From Brachypodius melanocephalos (lineage: Eukaryota; Chordata; Aves; Passeriformes; Pycnonotidae): 64,000 nt of DNA. The notes under the pieces are model-generated. The model worked only from the letters and a program-made list of their open reading frames with translations, ran no database searches and was not told the origin of the DNA. The position numbers and the translations under genes are program-made. The first letter of the stretch is position 1. Every line of letters starts with the position of its first letter. The stretch is taken from positions 832,510 to 896,509 of the forward strand of contig VZSR01002420.1 of the NCBI GenBank assembly GCA_013398615.1, read 5' to 3'. This document shows positions 25,601 to 40,600 of the stretch, one piece after another.

Positions 25601-28600
25601 GCGGTGATGAGGAGAGGCGTGCAGTTACCTGTGGGTTAATTTTTCACTTGTAATACTGGGCTCTTTGGGAGGGAACATTAAGACACTGTTGGTCTTCCTC
25701 TTCCCTCCAAGTCTGTGGAGCACAAAGAGCCAGAATCACACAATGGTTTAGGATGGAAGGGACATTTAAAGATCATCTAGTCCTACCCTCACTGCAATCA
25801 GCAGAAAGGCCAAGGCCCTCCAAAAACTATGTCAGTTCAGCTTGAGCAGCTTAGACCTTCAAACTTGTCTGAGCTGAGAGAAAGCAGCACTCCTTAATTT
25901 CCTGTTACATCAGAGAAGTTGTGTTGGAGTAAGACACTGCATGGTTGTGCATCTCCTGCTGTGGCATGCTGTGCTCTTGCACATCTCTGAGCTTTGGTGT
26001 GCATGCAAGCATGTAAAGTCCAACAAAATGCAGACATGTTTCTGCTGGAGGACATTTATTTTGTTTTGTGCTCTTGCATTGTGTTTTTACAATCTTCCCG
26101 CCCCAACTTCATTCATAACAAATTGCATGACTGCACAGAACATGCTTGATGTAACATTTTGGTTTTGATAGTTTCTCTGATTTTTCTACATGCCAGTAGC
26201 CCAAATGCTTCCTAAGAACAGTTTTCCTTGCGTGACACTGTGTTTAATTACTAAGCGTTCTCAATGCAAAAAGACTAACAGTCCTATTTTTGTTTTCTGT
26301 TTAGGGTGGTGTAAATACTAGCATAAGGCATGGTGGTATTTATGTGAAAGCGATTATTCCCAAGGGAGCAGCTGAAGCAGATGGCAGAATAGAAAAAGGT
26401 AGGATTTCCACTCTTTCAGTGAAGAGCCTTGATGTGAAATAGGGGCAGAGGACTGTCTGTGGGGGACTCAACAATATCCTGTGGCCTGGAAACTAGCACT
26501 CAGTTTGCCTCCTGTCGTTACACCTTTTTCACTGGGAAGAAGAGCTGTTTTTCCAAGCTGTTGCAGTTGCCACTTTAACTGTTGCCTTGATAGCTAATTC
26601 TGCAGGTGAAGATTGAAAAACTAATGTAGAACAACTGCAGAACCAGCAATGCTGAGGCTGTGGAGGGGAAAAACAGGAGATAGCCTATGGGATTTTTGTT
26701 CTCTGAAGCAGCCTGTGTTATTGGAGAATGCTTCTCTGTTCCAGGCACAGAGAGAGAGGGCTTTGTGTTATTTGTGGCCTCCTTGCTTGGCACGCCTGGC
26801 AACTCAGTACAGAAAATGCTGTAATTGTTATGGCTCTTCTTGTTAGTAAGCCAGGCCACGTTCTTCACTAAAGTGAGCATTCCCACAGTGGACTAAGATT
26901 CGTTTTAAATGAAGAGTCTGAGCTTTCTGGCAGGCTGTCACTCTGATGGTTAACATGGGATTATCCCACAGAATCATTAGATTGGAAAAGACCATGTAGT
27001 TTATTTGCAAAGTTCTCTTCCTGACTCAGAACATGGAGGGGAGGAAGAATTTCTTTAAATAACTGTCCTTGTTAGCTCAGACTTGAAGGTTTCTGTGCAT
27101 CACAGGTGTTCCATAGGTGATGTTCTGCCTACTTTGTCTTAAATTATTAATGTAGGTGACCGTGTGCTCTCTGTCAATGGGATTAGTTTGGAAGGAGCTA
27201 CCCATAAGCAAGCTGTGGAAACACTGAGAAACACGGGCCAGGTGAGTGGCTGCTGATTCTGCTCCTGTCTGTGGTAACCCAGGTCTCCATGAGTGAAAAG
27301 AGGTAAAGGAACCTCAAGACTGGAATTCTCGCCAGTGCTGTTGTGGTTACTTTGGGTTTGCTTTCTCAGACTCCTTGGCTTCCTGGCACACCCAAAGATA
27401 GCCAATGAGTGTACACATTCAGAACTGCTGAGGACTACTATTTATGTTCACTCTATAAAATGTTTTTAACTTAATTCCCTGTACAAATGTGCAAGTGACA
27501 CGGTCTTTGACACCCCTTAATACCCTCACTACTTTATAGGAAGAAAACCCCCTCTTACTCTGTTGGCAAGTATGTTGCAAGTCCATTAGTATTTTGGAGG
27601 TTGTCATTTAACAGTCCTTAAAAATAAGGAATAATTGGAGAATACATATGGGGAGGGCTGTGTCTATATCACTTGCTGCTGTAAAGGTCTGGACCCTGAA
27701 AAATTAGAAGGAAACACATACTCTAGACTGTGCTGTCTCTGTGACTGTTGCCAGTTAACTGGAGAATGTTTCATCTCTGTAGGTGGTGCACCTGCTGTTG
27801 GAAAAAGGTCAGCTTTCAGGGGCCAAGGCTCATGCTCCAGTGACACCACAGTGCACACTCCCAAATCAGGTGGGCCAGTGTGAGCCACAGGAGAAGCCAG
27901 CAACAGAATCCTCAAGTGCCAAAGATTACAGCTTTGTCACTGCAGGTCAGGTCACACAGAGCAATTGTCTTAACTGTCAGAGCATCCTGTAGTTTCATAA
28001 CATTTTCTTCACTTCTTAGGGTGGGGATGGAGCGGGTAAGGATCTATACCAAGCCCTCGTACATAATGCAGTCCCTTTTTGTGCTGTTGTGTTTATTTTT
28101 AAGACTTCCTTTGATATCTTGGTTACTTTGTTTAACTACTATTAACTGTTTGCTTTCACTGTTTCGTGTTGTTTTCCAGTTGCACCAGCCTTACATGCCA
28201 AAGCTGTAGCAAGATTGGAGTAAAGAGGGTGCTGCTGCTAGGGCGGTGCCAAGGGAAATTTAGATATTTATATATAAATGAGTGCTTCTGTGGGTGCTGC
28301 AGTTCCTGTCTCAGAAGAGAGAAGGATTTGTGCTCCTGGCTAGAGGTTGGCATAATTCAGCCTCTCTTGCTGGTGGCTTGTGCAAGTGAAAGGGAGCCTA
28401 CCCAGATGGCAGAACCCCTGCAGATACCTTTGGGTCTTCTTGCATGGGATCTGTCCTGTCTGCCAGGAACTCCAGTTGCTGCTCCCACTAATGCCTGATC
28501 AGTGGCTGGAAAGGGTGTGCCACTCTGTGCTTTAAAAGGTTCCTTAACAGACTTCCTGGGGAATAGGAGACACTGTGCCTTTCTGCATATTGATGTTGTC

Positions 28601-31600
28601 ACACCAGGCAAGCAGACTGAGAAGTTGTGATCAGCTTTTTAGTCCTCTTTAGACCTGGAGGGATCTTTTGGGTAGCATTTCTGTTCAACTTAATAAAAAA
28701 ACCATGTGAGGGGGAGATGGCACATTGTCATGTCTGGAATAAGAGCAGCAGACACTTTTTCCATGGCTGTGTGCTATAGGAAATAACAAGTTAATGCTTC
28801 TTTTACAGAGAACACATTTGAGGTAAAACTCTTGAAGAACAGCTCAGGCCTCGGGTTCAGTTTCTGCCGTGAGGATAACCTTACCCCAGAGCAGCTGGGA
28901 TCAACCATTGTGAGGGTGAAGAAGCTCTTCCCTGGGCAGCCAGCTGCGGAGAGCGGGCAGATCGAGATCGGGGACGTCATTCTGAAAGTGAACGGGGCGC
29001 CGCTGAAGGGCTTGTCCCAGCAGGTTTGTACCTTGAGTAGTGAAACACGTGCTGTGGTAGTCCTGCAAGGCTGCATCTGACAGTGAATCCCTCTGTGGCC
29101 ATAGGAAGTCATCTCTGCTCTGAGGGGAACATCTCCAGAGGTCTCTCTTCTCCTTTGCCGGCCGCCGTCTGGAATACTACCGGACATCGATCCTTCGTTG
29201 CTGGTAAGGTGTCTGGCATGGGATTTTTTTAAACATTATTTGCTAATTAAGGTTCATTTATTCCATCTGGTGGATGAGTGGGTTAGCTAAATGCAAGATG
29301 CAGATAGAATAATGGGGAGAGTGCTCACAGAGATGTGGTTCTTGGAACTAATCCCTTAGGAGTGCACTGTTTTGTTGAATGTTAAAGGAATGTATGGCTT
29401 CAAAAGCATTTTTCCTCCTATTTGTGGCGTAAGACGTGAGAAATAGCTGTAACAAAGTGTCTCTGGGGCAGAGATTTCTTTGCAGACTGATGTTTTGAAG
29501 TTGATATCAGACAGAAATTGGATATTTTTTCTCTGTGAAGGATGTTCTGCAAAACACCAATTTGGTGTTGATGTATGTAAAAACAGGGGAAAGGTTGTCA
29601 TATTTACCTCCTGGAAATTATAGGTGGCCCAAAGAATATTTTCAAAATGCTCCAGTAAATAAATTGAAAGAACAGAAGGCTGTTTTAGGGTACTTGAAGA
29701 AGTGGAAATGAAATGTGTTTCAGCAAAAGAGAGTGTAAAGGACAAATTGCCTGAAAATTAGGCTTTTTGTAATACAGGATAGTGTAAAACTAATGGAGAC
29801 AGGCCTTCAATTTAAGTTCCCCAGGGAATTCATCACAGCTCTAGGCCTGCCAGAGTTCAAGGACAAGTTTGGACAAGGCTCTCAGTGTGATTCCTGAGGC
29901 TGTCCTGTGCAGGGCCAAGAATTGGACTTGGATGATCTTTGTGGATCTCTTCCGTCTCAGGATACTCTGATTCTGTGATTCTGAGTTACTTTATTTTCAA
30001 ACAACAAAATCATTCAAGTCTGATGAAAGAAGTTTAAATGTACAAATACAAATTTAAGTGAAGTTAGGATTGCAGTGACATACAAGCAACTGAGCAAACT
30101 AATAATACAAATAATGACTCCTGTAATAGACCTGTTTGTAATGTGAAATAACAGGAAGTTTAATAGAACTTTATAGACCTTTAACAAGAACTTAAAATAA
30201 ATGGTGCATATATTAAAAGAAGAGGAAAATCAAAATTTTTCTTTACATTATCACAGATTGATATGTTCCTGTACACAAGAATCTGCCCATAAAAGCATAA
30301 ATGAACCTTTTAAACCTTTTCTGTCTGCTATGGTTAACAGTCACCATTTGGCATAAATTATTTTAGTTTTTGTAGTCTGTTTTTGTTGCTTTTTGTTTGA
30401 CAGCTTCTCTGTTTCTCTCTTCTGTGAGATTGATTTGACTTCAGTAGCTCTATGAACCTCAGCTTCTGGTTGGAAGGGATTTCATGGTTGCATGGAGTAC
30501 TGCTGGGCACAGTTTAAAAGCATCTGTCAGTAGGCTTTCTGAAGCTAAAGTATTTTTGTTTTCCTTAGATGAATTTAAAGGTTTTTAGCAGCATAAGTTT
30601 CAAAGTTTTGCACACTTTGTCTTGGCCAAGTTGCATTGATCTTTTTGAAACTTTGCTGTGATGTTTCCACAGTTCAGTCAGTAGCCACTGACTCCTTGTT
30701 TTTGGTAATTTTATGCAGTCTGTGAAATTTTCTTTTGTCATCAGAACTGGATTATGATGAATTAAATGCTTTTCCTCTTGTAGACCCCCATCCATTCGCC
30801 CCAACAAATTTTTCCAGAGGTCAGCAGAGAAGTTTCTGGTCCATCAAATGGAGAACAAGGTGACAGCTCAGATGAAAATGAAACTGCTGATCTGAGCAAG
30901 AAAAGGCTAAAATCTCCCTCCAGAAGAGACAGCTACAGTGACAGCAGCAGAAGTGGTGATGAGGAGGGGATGGAGTCAGCAGCACAGGTGGGCCTTGGCT
31001 GGAGTTCTGCACTGTACCACAGCTCAGGTGAAACTGAGGCACGGGCACAGAGCCACTATGAGGCACACCCTGGTCAGAAGGACACTGTTCGCACCATCCT
31101 GTATCCTGATCAAGAGGCTCCCGGCAAGGCAGAGCTTGAGGACAGGTATGCTGCTGATCGTGATCCTCGTCATCCTGCAGAAATGCTTATAAGAGTAGTT
31201 TATTGGACCTATTCATAAAAATACTTTTGGTTTGCTTTGTAGATCGGCGAAAAGTCAATTTGGCTCATACATTAATTTATGAGTGACAGTCACATTGTAT
31301 TTACTCCTGGTTTTTCTCTTTGTTCTGCTTTATCTGTAGTGATGTGCCTTTGGATTTGCCAGCAATCCCAACCTGTAGAACTGTACCTGATGTTACCACG
31401 TCCATGTTAATAAATGAATGTTATGCTACTCCTGTCTCCGAGCTGACTTCACACCTGGGAGAAATAGATTCATTACTCACCCAACTGGAAAAAAATGCTG
31501 AAGAATATGAGCCAGTAATACACTATTTCTGTCTTTCAGGAGCATAAATGTCCTGCTGTGGTTGTTTTAGCCATGATTGGTTGTTGTGGTTGTTTTAGCC

Positions 31601-34600
31601 ATGATTTTGAGAGTGGATAGAAATTAGACCCATTAACTTACAAATGGGATAGTTGTAGGTTATACTTGCACTAATGTGGGTGTGTGTGTTATAAATGGCA
31701 CATGCATTGCCATTTGTAATCAATTAATGGCAGCTGCTCGTACCAATGTCTGCAGGCATTTTCTGTGTGGACTCTTGAAGAGCTGATACATTTCCCTCTG
31801 TGTATGTGGAGGCATCCATGTGTGGATGTATATACGTCCATTTCAGGGATCATTTCATCCTGGAAACCTTGGCATTAAATATTTACCTACCTCTCAACCA
31901 TATACTCAGAGGAAGCATAAATGGCAGATATCTTGCTTCTGCTCTTTTAGTTTTAGTTGGTTGTTCAGAGGTCAGAGAATAAATTGAGGCATCGAGGGTA
32001 TCAGGAGACCCTGTTCTTTGCTGCATTTGTAACTATGAACCCCAAAGACCTCCTGCTCTGCTGCAAGATGGAGCCTATTTTTGAGGCTCTTCTGAGAAAG
32101 CTTCTTGTCACCACAGAAATGTGTATCAGAAAAGACTTCCATATCTAAACATAATCTGTTCAAAGATTGGAAAAAAATTGAAATTGAGTCTTGATATGTC
32201 CAAGTTGTGAGGGTCTTCCAGGTTATAAAGCTGTTCTAGCCAATACCCCATTCTGACAAGAAACTGTACTTTTCTTATCCCTTCTTCAGAAGTTCTTCTC
32301 CATCCTTCTTGGTGCTCTGTGATTTTTTTAATGCAAATGAGGCAGATCCATATCTTTCAAATCAAAATTAATGCAAATTAAAATGGGCAAAACATGTGCA
32401 TGTGTTCAGTTTCAAGATAAGCTCTATGGTATTGTGTCTTACTGTAGGAAAATACATTCACTTATTTTGTTCTGAATAATTATGGATGTGTTGAGATATT
32501 TAAAAATGCAGAGCCTTTCTTATGTATGGCAGTTAAACAAGGGTAAAATAAGATGTGAGTTTTGTTGTGTGCCATCAAAATTTTGTTTAATTCATAGACT
32601 TTTGGCCCCATGTTATTTCCATGCAAAACATTATTTAGTTCTGTCTGCACTCATTAAAGGTGCTTATTTGAAGCAGCTAAGCTGAGCCTGATAAGAAATA
32701 TGTCATTTTCCAGGCTCGTGTCCCACTTAAATCAGTAGGTAAATCAGCTGTCTGCTTCCAGCTGTTTTAAATTCAGTAAAATGCTCGTATTTCTTCTGAT
32801 TGCCTGTTTGTGAAGTGCTTTCTTGTCCCCCTAGGAAGTGGAGCTCCGAGTAACTCTGACCAAGTCAGAAAAGGGCAGTCTGGGTTTTACAGTGACCAAA
32901 GGTAATGACAGTGTTGGCTGCTACATTCATGACATTGTTCAGGACCCTGCCAAAAGCGATGGGAGACTACGGCCTGGAGACCGACTCATAAAAGTGAGAG
33001 AATTCATGGTTTTGTATGCAGGGGTTGCACAAAAAGGGCAACTTTGAGTCCAAAAAAAATAGTGAACCGTGTTGTAGGCCAAGTCAAATGTAGTTAAAGG
33101 ACAAAGACATGCACCTTCTGAGAAGCATGATTCAACAGCACTTGAGAGCAGCAATAAATGCTTCCTCAGGGATGCTGTCTTGCTTGGGACCTAACAGGGA
33201 CACCGGTGTTGCTTTTGTTGTTGCAGGTCAATGACATCGATGTCACCAACATGAGCCATACTGATGCAGTCAACTTTCTCCGAGCTGCCCCAAGGACAGT
33301 CAGATTGGTGCTAGGGCGTGTTCTGGAGTTACCAAAGATGCCGGTGTTGCCTCATTTGCTGCCTGACATTACACTAATGTGCCATAAGGAGGAGCTAGGT
33401 AACATGGAATTAATCTGCTTCTTGCCTTAAAGAAACATCTTCCCCTTCTGTTAAAACGAAACCTTGATTTTTGTTGTCTCCCCCTTCTTTCCCTGTGAAG
33501 GTTTGTCGTTGTCAGGAGGCCATGACAGCCTTTATCAAGTTGTGTATATTAGTGACATTCTCCCCAAATCGGTTGCTGCCAGAGAGGAGAGTCTCCATGT
33601 ACTAGATATTATCCATTACATTAATGGAGTAAGCACACAAGGAATGACTCTGAAAGAAGCCAAAAGAATGCTGGAAACATGCCTTCCAACAGTGGTGCTC
33701 AAAGCAACCAGGTGTGTTCTGGAAGCAAATGCTTCCCTGTACTTTTTGTTTCTCTTACATGGTTGTATGAGTATATGTATCAGTATATGAGTAAAAGCTG
33801 TTCCTGGTATGACAGGAAATTCACCACATCTTACTGAGGACTGACTCCACAGAAAGGATCTGTAAATTCACAGCTCTTGTGCTGCAGTGGAGCACAAGGG
33901 TACCTGGTACTTGCTGTGCTTTGTGCTTCTTGGGAACACAAGGCTGTGTCCAGCTGTGAGCTACAAGTGTTCAAATAGACCCTGTGCAATCCAGGAGGAA
34001 TTAGAGACTAGCTGTGGCACTTGGACACTCACAGGTCTGTGAGGATGGATGGGATTCATCCAAGGATGTGGAAGGAACTGGCAGGAGAGCTCATCAAGCC
34101 ACTCTCCATCATTTGTCATGAGTCCTGGCTCACTGGGGAGGTCTCAGGTGACTGCAGGTGTACCAGTGTGACACCCATCTTCAGGAAGGGCTGGGAGGAG
34201 GATCCAGGGAGGTACAGGCCTGTCAGCCTGACCTCAGTGCTAGGGAAGGTTATGGAGCAGATCACCTCAAGTGTGACCGCACAGCGTGCGCAGGACAAGG
34301 GGATCAGGCCCAGGCAGCAGGGGTTCAGGAAAGGCAGGTCCAGCCTGGCCCACCTGATCTACTTTCATGGCTGGGTTCCCCATCTGGTGGATAAGGGAAA
34401 GGCTGTGGATGTGTCTACTGGATTTAGTGAAGTCTTTGATACAATCTCCCACAGCATTCTCCTGGAGAAGCTGGCAGCCCAGGGCTTGGAGAGATGCTCT
34501 TCACTGGGTTTAAAAACTGGCTGGAGTGAGAGAGTGATGGTGAATGGTGCTAGTGGGGTGTCCCCAAGCTCAGTGTTGGGGCCAGTCCAGTTTCATTCCA

Positions 34601-37600
34601 TTATTGATGATTTGGAAGAGGAGATTGAACGTGTCCTCACTCAGTTTGCAAATGACACCGAGTTGATTGGGAATGATTAGCAGTTTTACCAGTAGTACTG
34701 CTTACTTCAATATCTGATGATTACTGTGATTTACCTTTTTTTTTTAATAAATATTCCTGTAAATATTTCTTTTCACAGAGATGGTCATGCAGTGTTCCCA
34801 AAATCCAGAAGCCCTGAGAACTCAAATCTATGGCCAGTGAAAGCTAATGGTAAGATTTGCGTGCTTACTCATAGCAAGTGAAATGCACCTCTTTATAAAA
34901 ATAAAGCAACTGATATGGGCTGTAAGATACTCTCCTAGTCCAGCATGTTGTGGCAAGCTCCAGCAGGAGTTTGCTTGATCTTTCTTCTAAAACCTCCATG
35001 AAAAGAGATTCAGCAATAGTGTCCTTATGATGTCATTTCTAGTATACTTCAGAAATTCTCTCTAAGAATTCTCTTCTAAAAGCAGAAGGGCTCCTTTGAA
35101 GAAGGACCCAGCTGTCAGATAATTCTTCAAAAAAAAAAACAAAAAAACAGGTGTTTATGGGGTTGTATCTTGTACATTTTGAGGAAAAGGGAATCAACAC
35201 TGTTCTCAAAGGTGCATGTTTCCACTGTAAGTTGTTAAACTATTTATCAACATTTCTTTTTTGCTTTGAGTTGGTTACTTGTATTAGCATTCATCCTTTC
35301 TGATCCCATTAAACAGAACATTCAAAAAGCCATTATATGAAGTGTAGTCATTCAGATTGAGGTTTGGCAGTGCACAAAAACCCGGGAGAAATGCTACTCA
35401 TGTTGTAACAGAGTATTAAATACCTTGCTTCTATGATAAAAATAATCAATGGGGGCTAATTTAATGTCAAAATGTCATTTTCGTTTAGGTTGTTCCTGTG
35501 GTGATTCCTGTGATAAAACAGAAAAATCAACTGATGCTTATGGGCCAAAGGTAAATGCTCCTCTCTTGTGCCTGTTACCATTAACCAGAGGAAAGGATCT
35601 ACTTCAAACACTTTCAAAATTAGATAAATGAATGAAACAATCTTTTGGTCAAAGCATACAAACCCATTATTATCACCTCACATGAATAAGCAGTGATCAT
35701 AATAAATGTGCAAGCTTTTTAAATTGATCTGCTCTTTCTTTGGCACTGCTTTGTTGAAAGACAAATGGTCTTATGAGTGCTAGACTATCATCCAGAATAC
35801 TCCATTCAGCCCACAGTTTCTGCAGAGGCTTTCATATTATATTTTCTAGGTGATTTTCTTTCTCTTTTCCCCTTAGTTTTTCCTTAGAAATGCTGTGTTG
35901 TGGGACTAAAAGTACTGAAGCTTGCATACATTTTATAGGGGTTATAATAATGTTAAATACTACTGTGTGTTCTCTTGTAGAAGCTGCTGCTTCATCAGCA
36001 TGTGGGGTTTTTTTCTTAGTTGCTTTATTTTTTTATTTCCTCTTGTTATATGAAACTTCCCACACATCACCTGGGTATCTCAGATGACATGAATAGAGGT
36101 TTTTATTTGTTGCTGAGGAGAGATGAAAACTTTTTAGTGGTTGTTTACTGCTTCAACAAACTGCCAGACTCTTTAAGCTTTCTACTGTTCTTGGCTTTCT
36201 CAGGTCAATGGTAATGGCATCCTAGGACCTTCTCAGGGAAATACAGAAAACAATATCCATCACACAAAAGCACTAATGAACCACTCAGGAGCAGAAGATG
36301 CACCTTCCCTTGGATTTACCAATCAGATGTCAGATTTTCCTAAACACGTGGACAAATCAGGTAAGAGGAGGTGAGATGGGGACTGCACTATTCTGTCTTT
36401 ATTGTACCAGTGGAAGAGAATCATGGCATGGTTGAATATGTTGAAATAAGTAAATGTTAGGCTGGCACTCACTTTTAGAAGATTATTTCCAAGTCTTGTG
36501 CTTTGCTTTATAGGAGTTAGTTGATGTTGCAAGTAGATCTATAGAAATTGAATTTTATGTTAGAGGGAAATAGAGGAAGGCCATGGTAACAGCTAGAAAT
36601 AATGCCATGTGTCTGCCCCTTTAAATTAGTTCTCCCAAGCCATTATAAACTGGGAAAACTTGTCATTTTGCGCTATTTATCTTCAGGAACAGAGGTTCCG
36701 GATGATGAGTATTATGATGAGGATGACCACAATGACGTTGTCCAGTATCTGTTGGATGTTGTAGATGAGGAAGCCCAGAACCTCTTAAATCAGAATAATA
36801 CCACTTCAGAGGCTCAGAGTCTTCTACATCTCAAGAAAGCTGCATCAGAAAATCACCTTCCAGGTAACAGCAGCCATTAAAAAAGAACATCACTGGCAGC
36901 AAAACACTTTGAAACAAGGTGCCAAGTAAGCAGTTGATTTGTCAACAGGGAGAGTTGATTGACATTGATTTGATGTCTGAACTGGAGGTTTCCCAACTTG
37001 AACATAGACAAATAGTTGCTGATTACCATGAATTTGAGATGCAATGTAAAAAATGCAGTCCTGGTTTGAAAAATCTGAATTTTGCTTTTAAGTGATCTGT
37101 GAAAATTATTCCTATTCTAGAGATGTCTCTTGAGTGAAATTCCTATTCTTAGGTACCTGGTCCTGGAGCTGCAGTCATGTTGGCATGCTGAAGCATTTCA
37201 GCATCTCATTGATTTCAGATTACACAGCTTGGGGAAGTGTGTTGAGATCTCTCAAAACCAAACAATTTACCAACCTGCTTTGTCTCTTTTAGAAAGACTG
37301 GTACTTTTTTCAGTACCTTCTTCTGACTGTACACCTTTCTCTTCCTTCATTCTATCCCCTCAGTTTTACTTGTTATTAACTCAAATGAGGAGTGGGATTT
37401 GTAGTTCCTTTGTGGTATCACACTATGCATGCTCCAAAAATTCAAGAAGGATCCTTCTGTAGTCTTTCTAAAACTCAAGATAAAACTTCCAAAATTTTAG
37501 TTATTTCAGGTCATGATTCAAGGTCATTGGGTTATTGTAATTGGTCATTGCATTGCAGTCAGGGATCTCTGAGGTTCTGGCTGTGCCAGGATTTCAGCTG

Positions 37601-40600
37601 AGGAATATCATTGGAGCTCCAGTACTTCCAGTTTTCTATAGGCTGTCCTTTGCCACTGAAGATGAATTGAATCTGTAGGATATGGCAGCTGGGTGCCTCC
37701 ATGACGTGCTAATTACATTTTGTTAATACAAAGAGTGAGTAGAATCGTGGTTTGGACCTCCTGCTGGTCTAAATCTAACTGAATTGCAGAGAAACCACTG
37801 GGGAATGTGGTAACTTCGTAGCTGCAGCCTGTCCACCAGTTATGCTGTGACAGAGATGTTCTGTGCAAACATCTTCACATATCATGGCAGCTATTCCAAT
37901 TACAAAATAAAGAAACCTAAAGTCTGATTATCCTATACAATAAGAGCTCTTTTCCAACATGCAGAGGGCCTTAAAAAGTGTTTCTTGGTTATTCTGGCAC
38001 CTCTATTCCCTGTCTACTGCCAGACAGGTAGAACAGGATTCATGACTGTGAGAGGGTGGCTCCTGGGCATTTTCTGGTGTGTTTATGCTGTATCCCCTAA
38101 TTTTCCTGTCCACTAGAGATGAATGGAAGGGTGACAGAAGATAAGTCTGAGGACACAGACTGTGATGGGTCATCTTTACCTGAAGATTTTTCAGAGGTAG
38201 GATGGCAAGAAGCTGGCAGATGCTCTTTCAATTTTTTTTCCTTATTGGCATGGACCTGGTGGAAATAATATTACATGTCCTTTAAATGAGAACATCACTG
38301 TAGGTAGTAGCTTTAAATGGTGTATAAACATTTATTTTTAAATAGCATATGATTATCATAAATTACCTATATAAAAGAACAAAGCATATACTTATTTTAC
38401 ACTGTCATATGAAGTCCATCAGCTTTTTTTTTTTTTTTTTTTTCAAAAGAGTGGTAATAAACTACCTTGTTAATGCTGCTTCAGCTTTTTAATCTAAAAG
38501 ATTTCAGTGATTCCTGTTCAAAGAAGGGAAGCAGTCACAGTGAAAATGAATGCTGTGTAGACTTGACTGTCCAAAATTTGAATTTGAAATTTCTTCTCCT
38601 GCTGCTTTTTTTCTAGGATTAGTTCATTAGCTTGAATAACTTCTATATGTGGTTTACTCTGTGTTATTGTGTGTCCTGTTTTACATCAGTCACTGGATGC
38701 CTGGGGTTTGTCTCTTGTTTCAAATCACCAGAACTCTGTCTCTCCAGCGCATCCTGGCTCTTGCAGCTTTCTGTCTAGTTAGTAGAGCTGAAAATCAAAT
38801 CAGGAATCTGGCTCTGTGTCAATGTGCTCTAGGGAGAGCCATGAGTATATTTGTCCCAGTGAGGCAGTGGAAAAAAGCAGTTGGCCTGTAATGTTTAGTG
38901 ATTTTGTAGAGTTTATGTTGAAAGGAGGATCGAAGTGCCTTCCTCTGTGCTGAGTCTTCATTGTCTGCTGCGGAAGGTGTGGATAGGCACGTGTGTCATT
39001 TAGAGCAAGTGCCCTGTTATGTGACACATCCACAGTATAGGAACTGTGGCATGACAGTTCTGAGGCAGTTTTCACTATCAAGCTTACCTCATAAAGGGTT
39101 TCTAAGTATTAGAAATAAAAAAGCCAACAGGGGAAAATTCTAGGTGACTCTACTGCGGCTGTGCGTCAGGAATGATTTTAATACAGCTTTTTGGCCTTGT
39201 TACAATAGAGTGTCTTTCCAAGTGCTCAGTGTTCTCGTCCTCTGTTATTTTGGGTTAATGAGATGTCTAAAAGAGGAAAGTCTTCCATTATGTGCTGCTT
39301 TGAACTTAGTACCCTTCAGAAATAGTCCCTGTAATTGTTAATTGTTTAAAATTTGCAGTATGTGAATGTTGCAACTATGTATTTTAATGTATTTTGAAAT
39401 ACTACTTCTTGTAGCCAACACACGTAAATGGTTGTGAAGACTATTGTGAAGCAAAAGCTGTGCCAGAAAGGTAAGATTTCTTTTCTGGTGTTGCTTGAAA
39501 ACAAACCTGTGAAGTCTGGTAGTCTGAAGTGTAATATGTTGGAAAGAGAGAAAAACAATAACAAAAAAACCAAGAAACCACCCCCAAAACAAACCCAATA
39601 AAATATATGTGCGATGTCTTGTTAAATTATTCTCTTGGTCTACTCCTTACTTAAAAAGTTGTCATTTGCCTGAATACTAATCAGCTTTATGTGGTTTACT
39701 ATGCTCTACTTTTATTTGTTCCTTTGATAACGTGGTCGTAGCAAGTGGACTGTGTTCAGGTGTCTCCAAATAACATAACTTGCATTGTGCTAGCAACTTG
39801 GTACTTGGATGTGAAGAAAACATTCAAACAATGCTGTCTTCAGTTCAAATCTATGACAAGCTTCATTAGTGTTACATCTTCTGGTTTTAGACCACTGCAA
39901 CTCAAGGGTAGAGTTCTTCTGCTCCATCAGCTTCCTTTTGGATGCCTAGGGCTTACTATTTTTCCCATGGAGCATGAAGCATATGCCTGACCAAGTCACT
40001 AGCTAGCTGTCTCTTTGAGCCACGTTGAACTTTAGATATCCCCAATGTTGTTTTTCTTAGTGAAATAATTTTAGTCTACGTGAAATTTCAGTGAAAACGT
40101 ATATGGTTTTATTTTGTTATTATGCCCTAAAATACTTAATACATTCATCAGTGTTTTCAACAAAGCTAGAAAACTTGCCATTGAAAATAGATGCTCAAGT
40201 GTAGTGAATTGTATGAGTGGTACAAACCTGCTACTGGATGCTATTTGATTGCTTAGCCTTTGAAAAATAATTGCAGTGGTAGTTATTACTAGATTTTAAT
40301 ACTCCTGGCTCTTTTTCCACTGTTACCTTTTTCAGATCCCCTTTGGAGATGTAAAAAAAAAAAAACCACGGTGGGGGGCACAAAAATTGGGTTTTTGAGA
40401 TCACTGGTAGGAGTCCAGTCCAGAAATAATTGTGGCTATAAATTACTTTCTAGTGGGCTTTGTTTTTTTTTTAATAGGTTGCAAATGTGTTGGTTCTAGA
40501 TGCTCTTTCTTACTTCCGTACCTTGTCCTCTTACAGATCCCCTCCACAGCCTTCCTTGAGCCAGGCAGATGAGGAGGAAATCACGTGGGGAAGTGATGAG

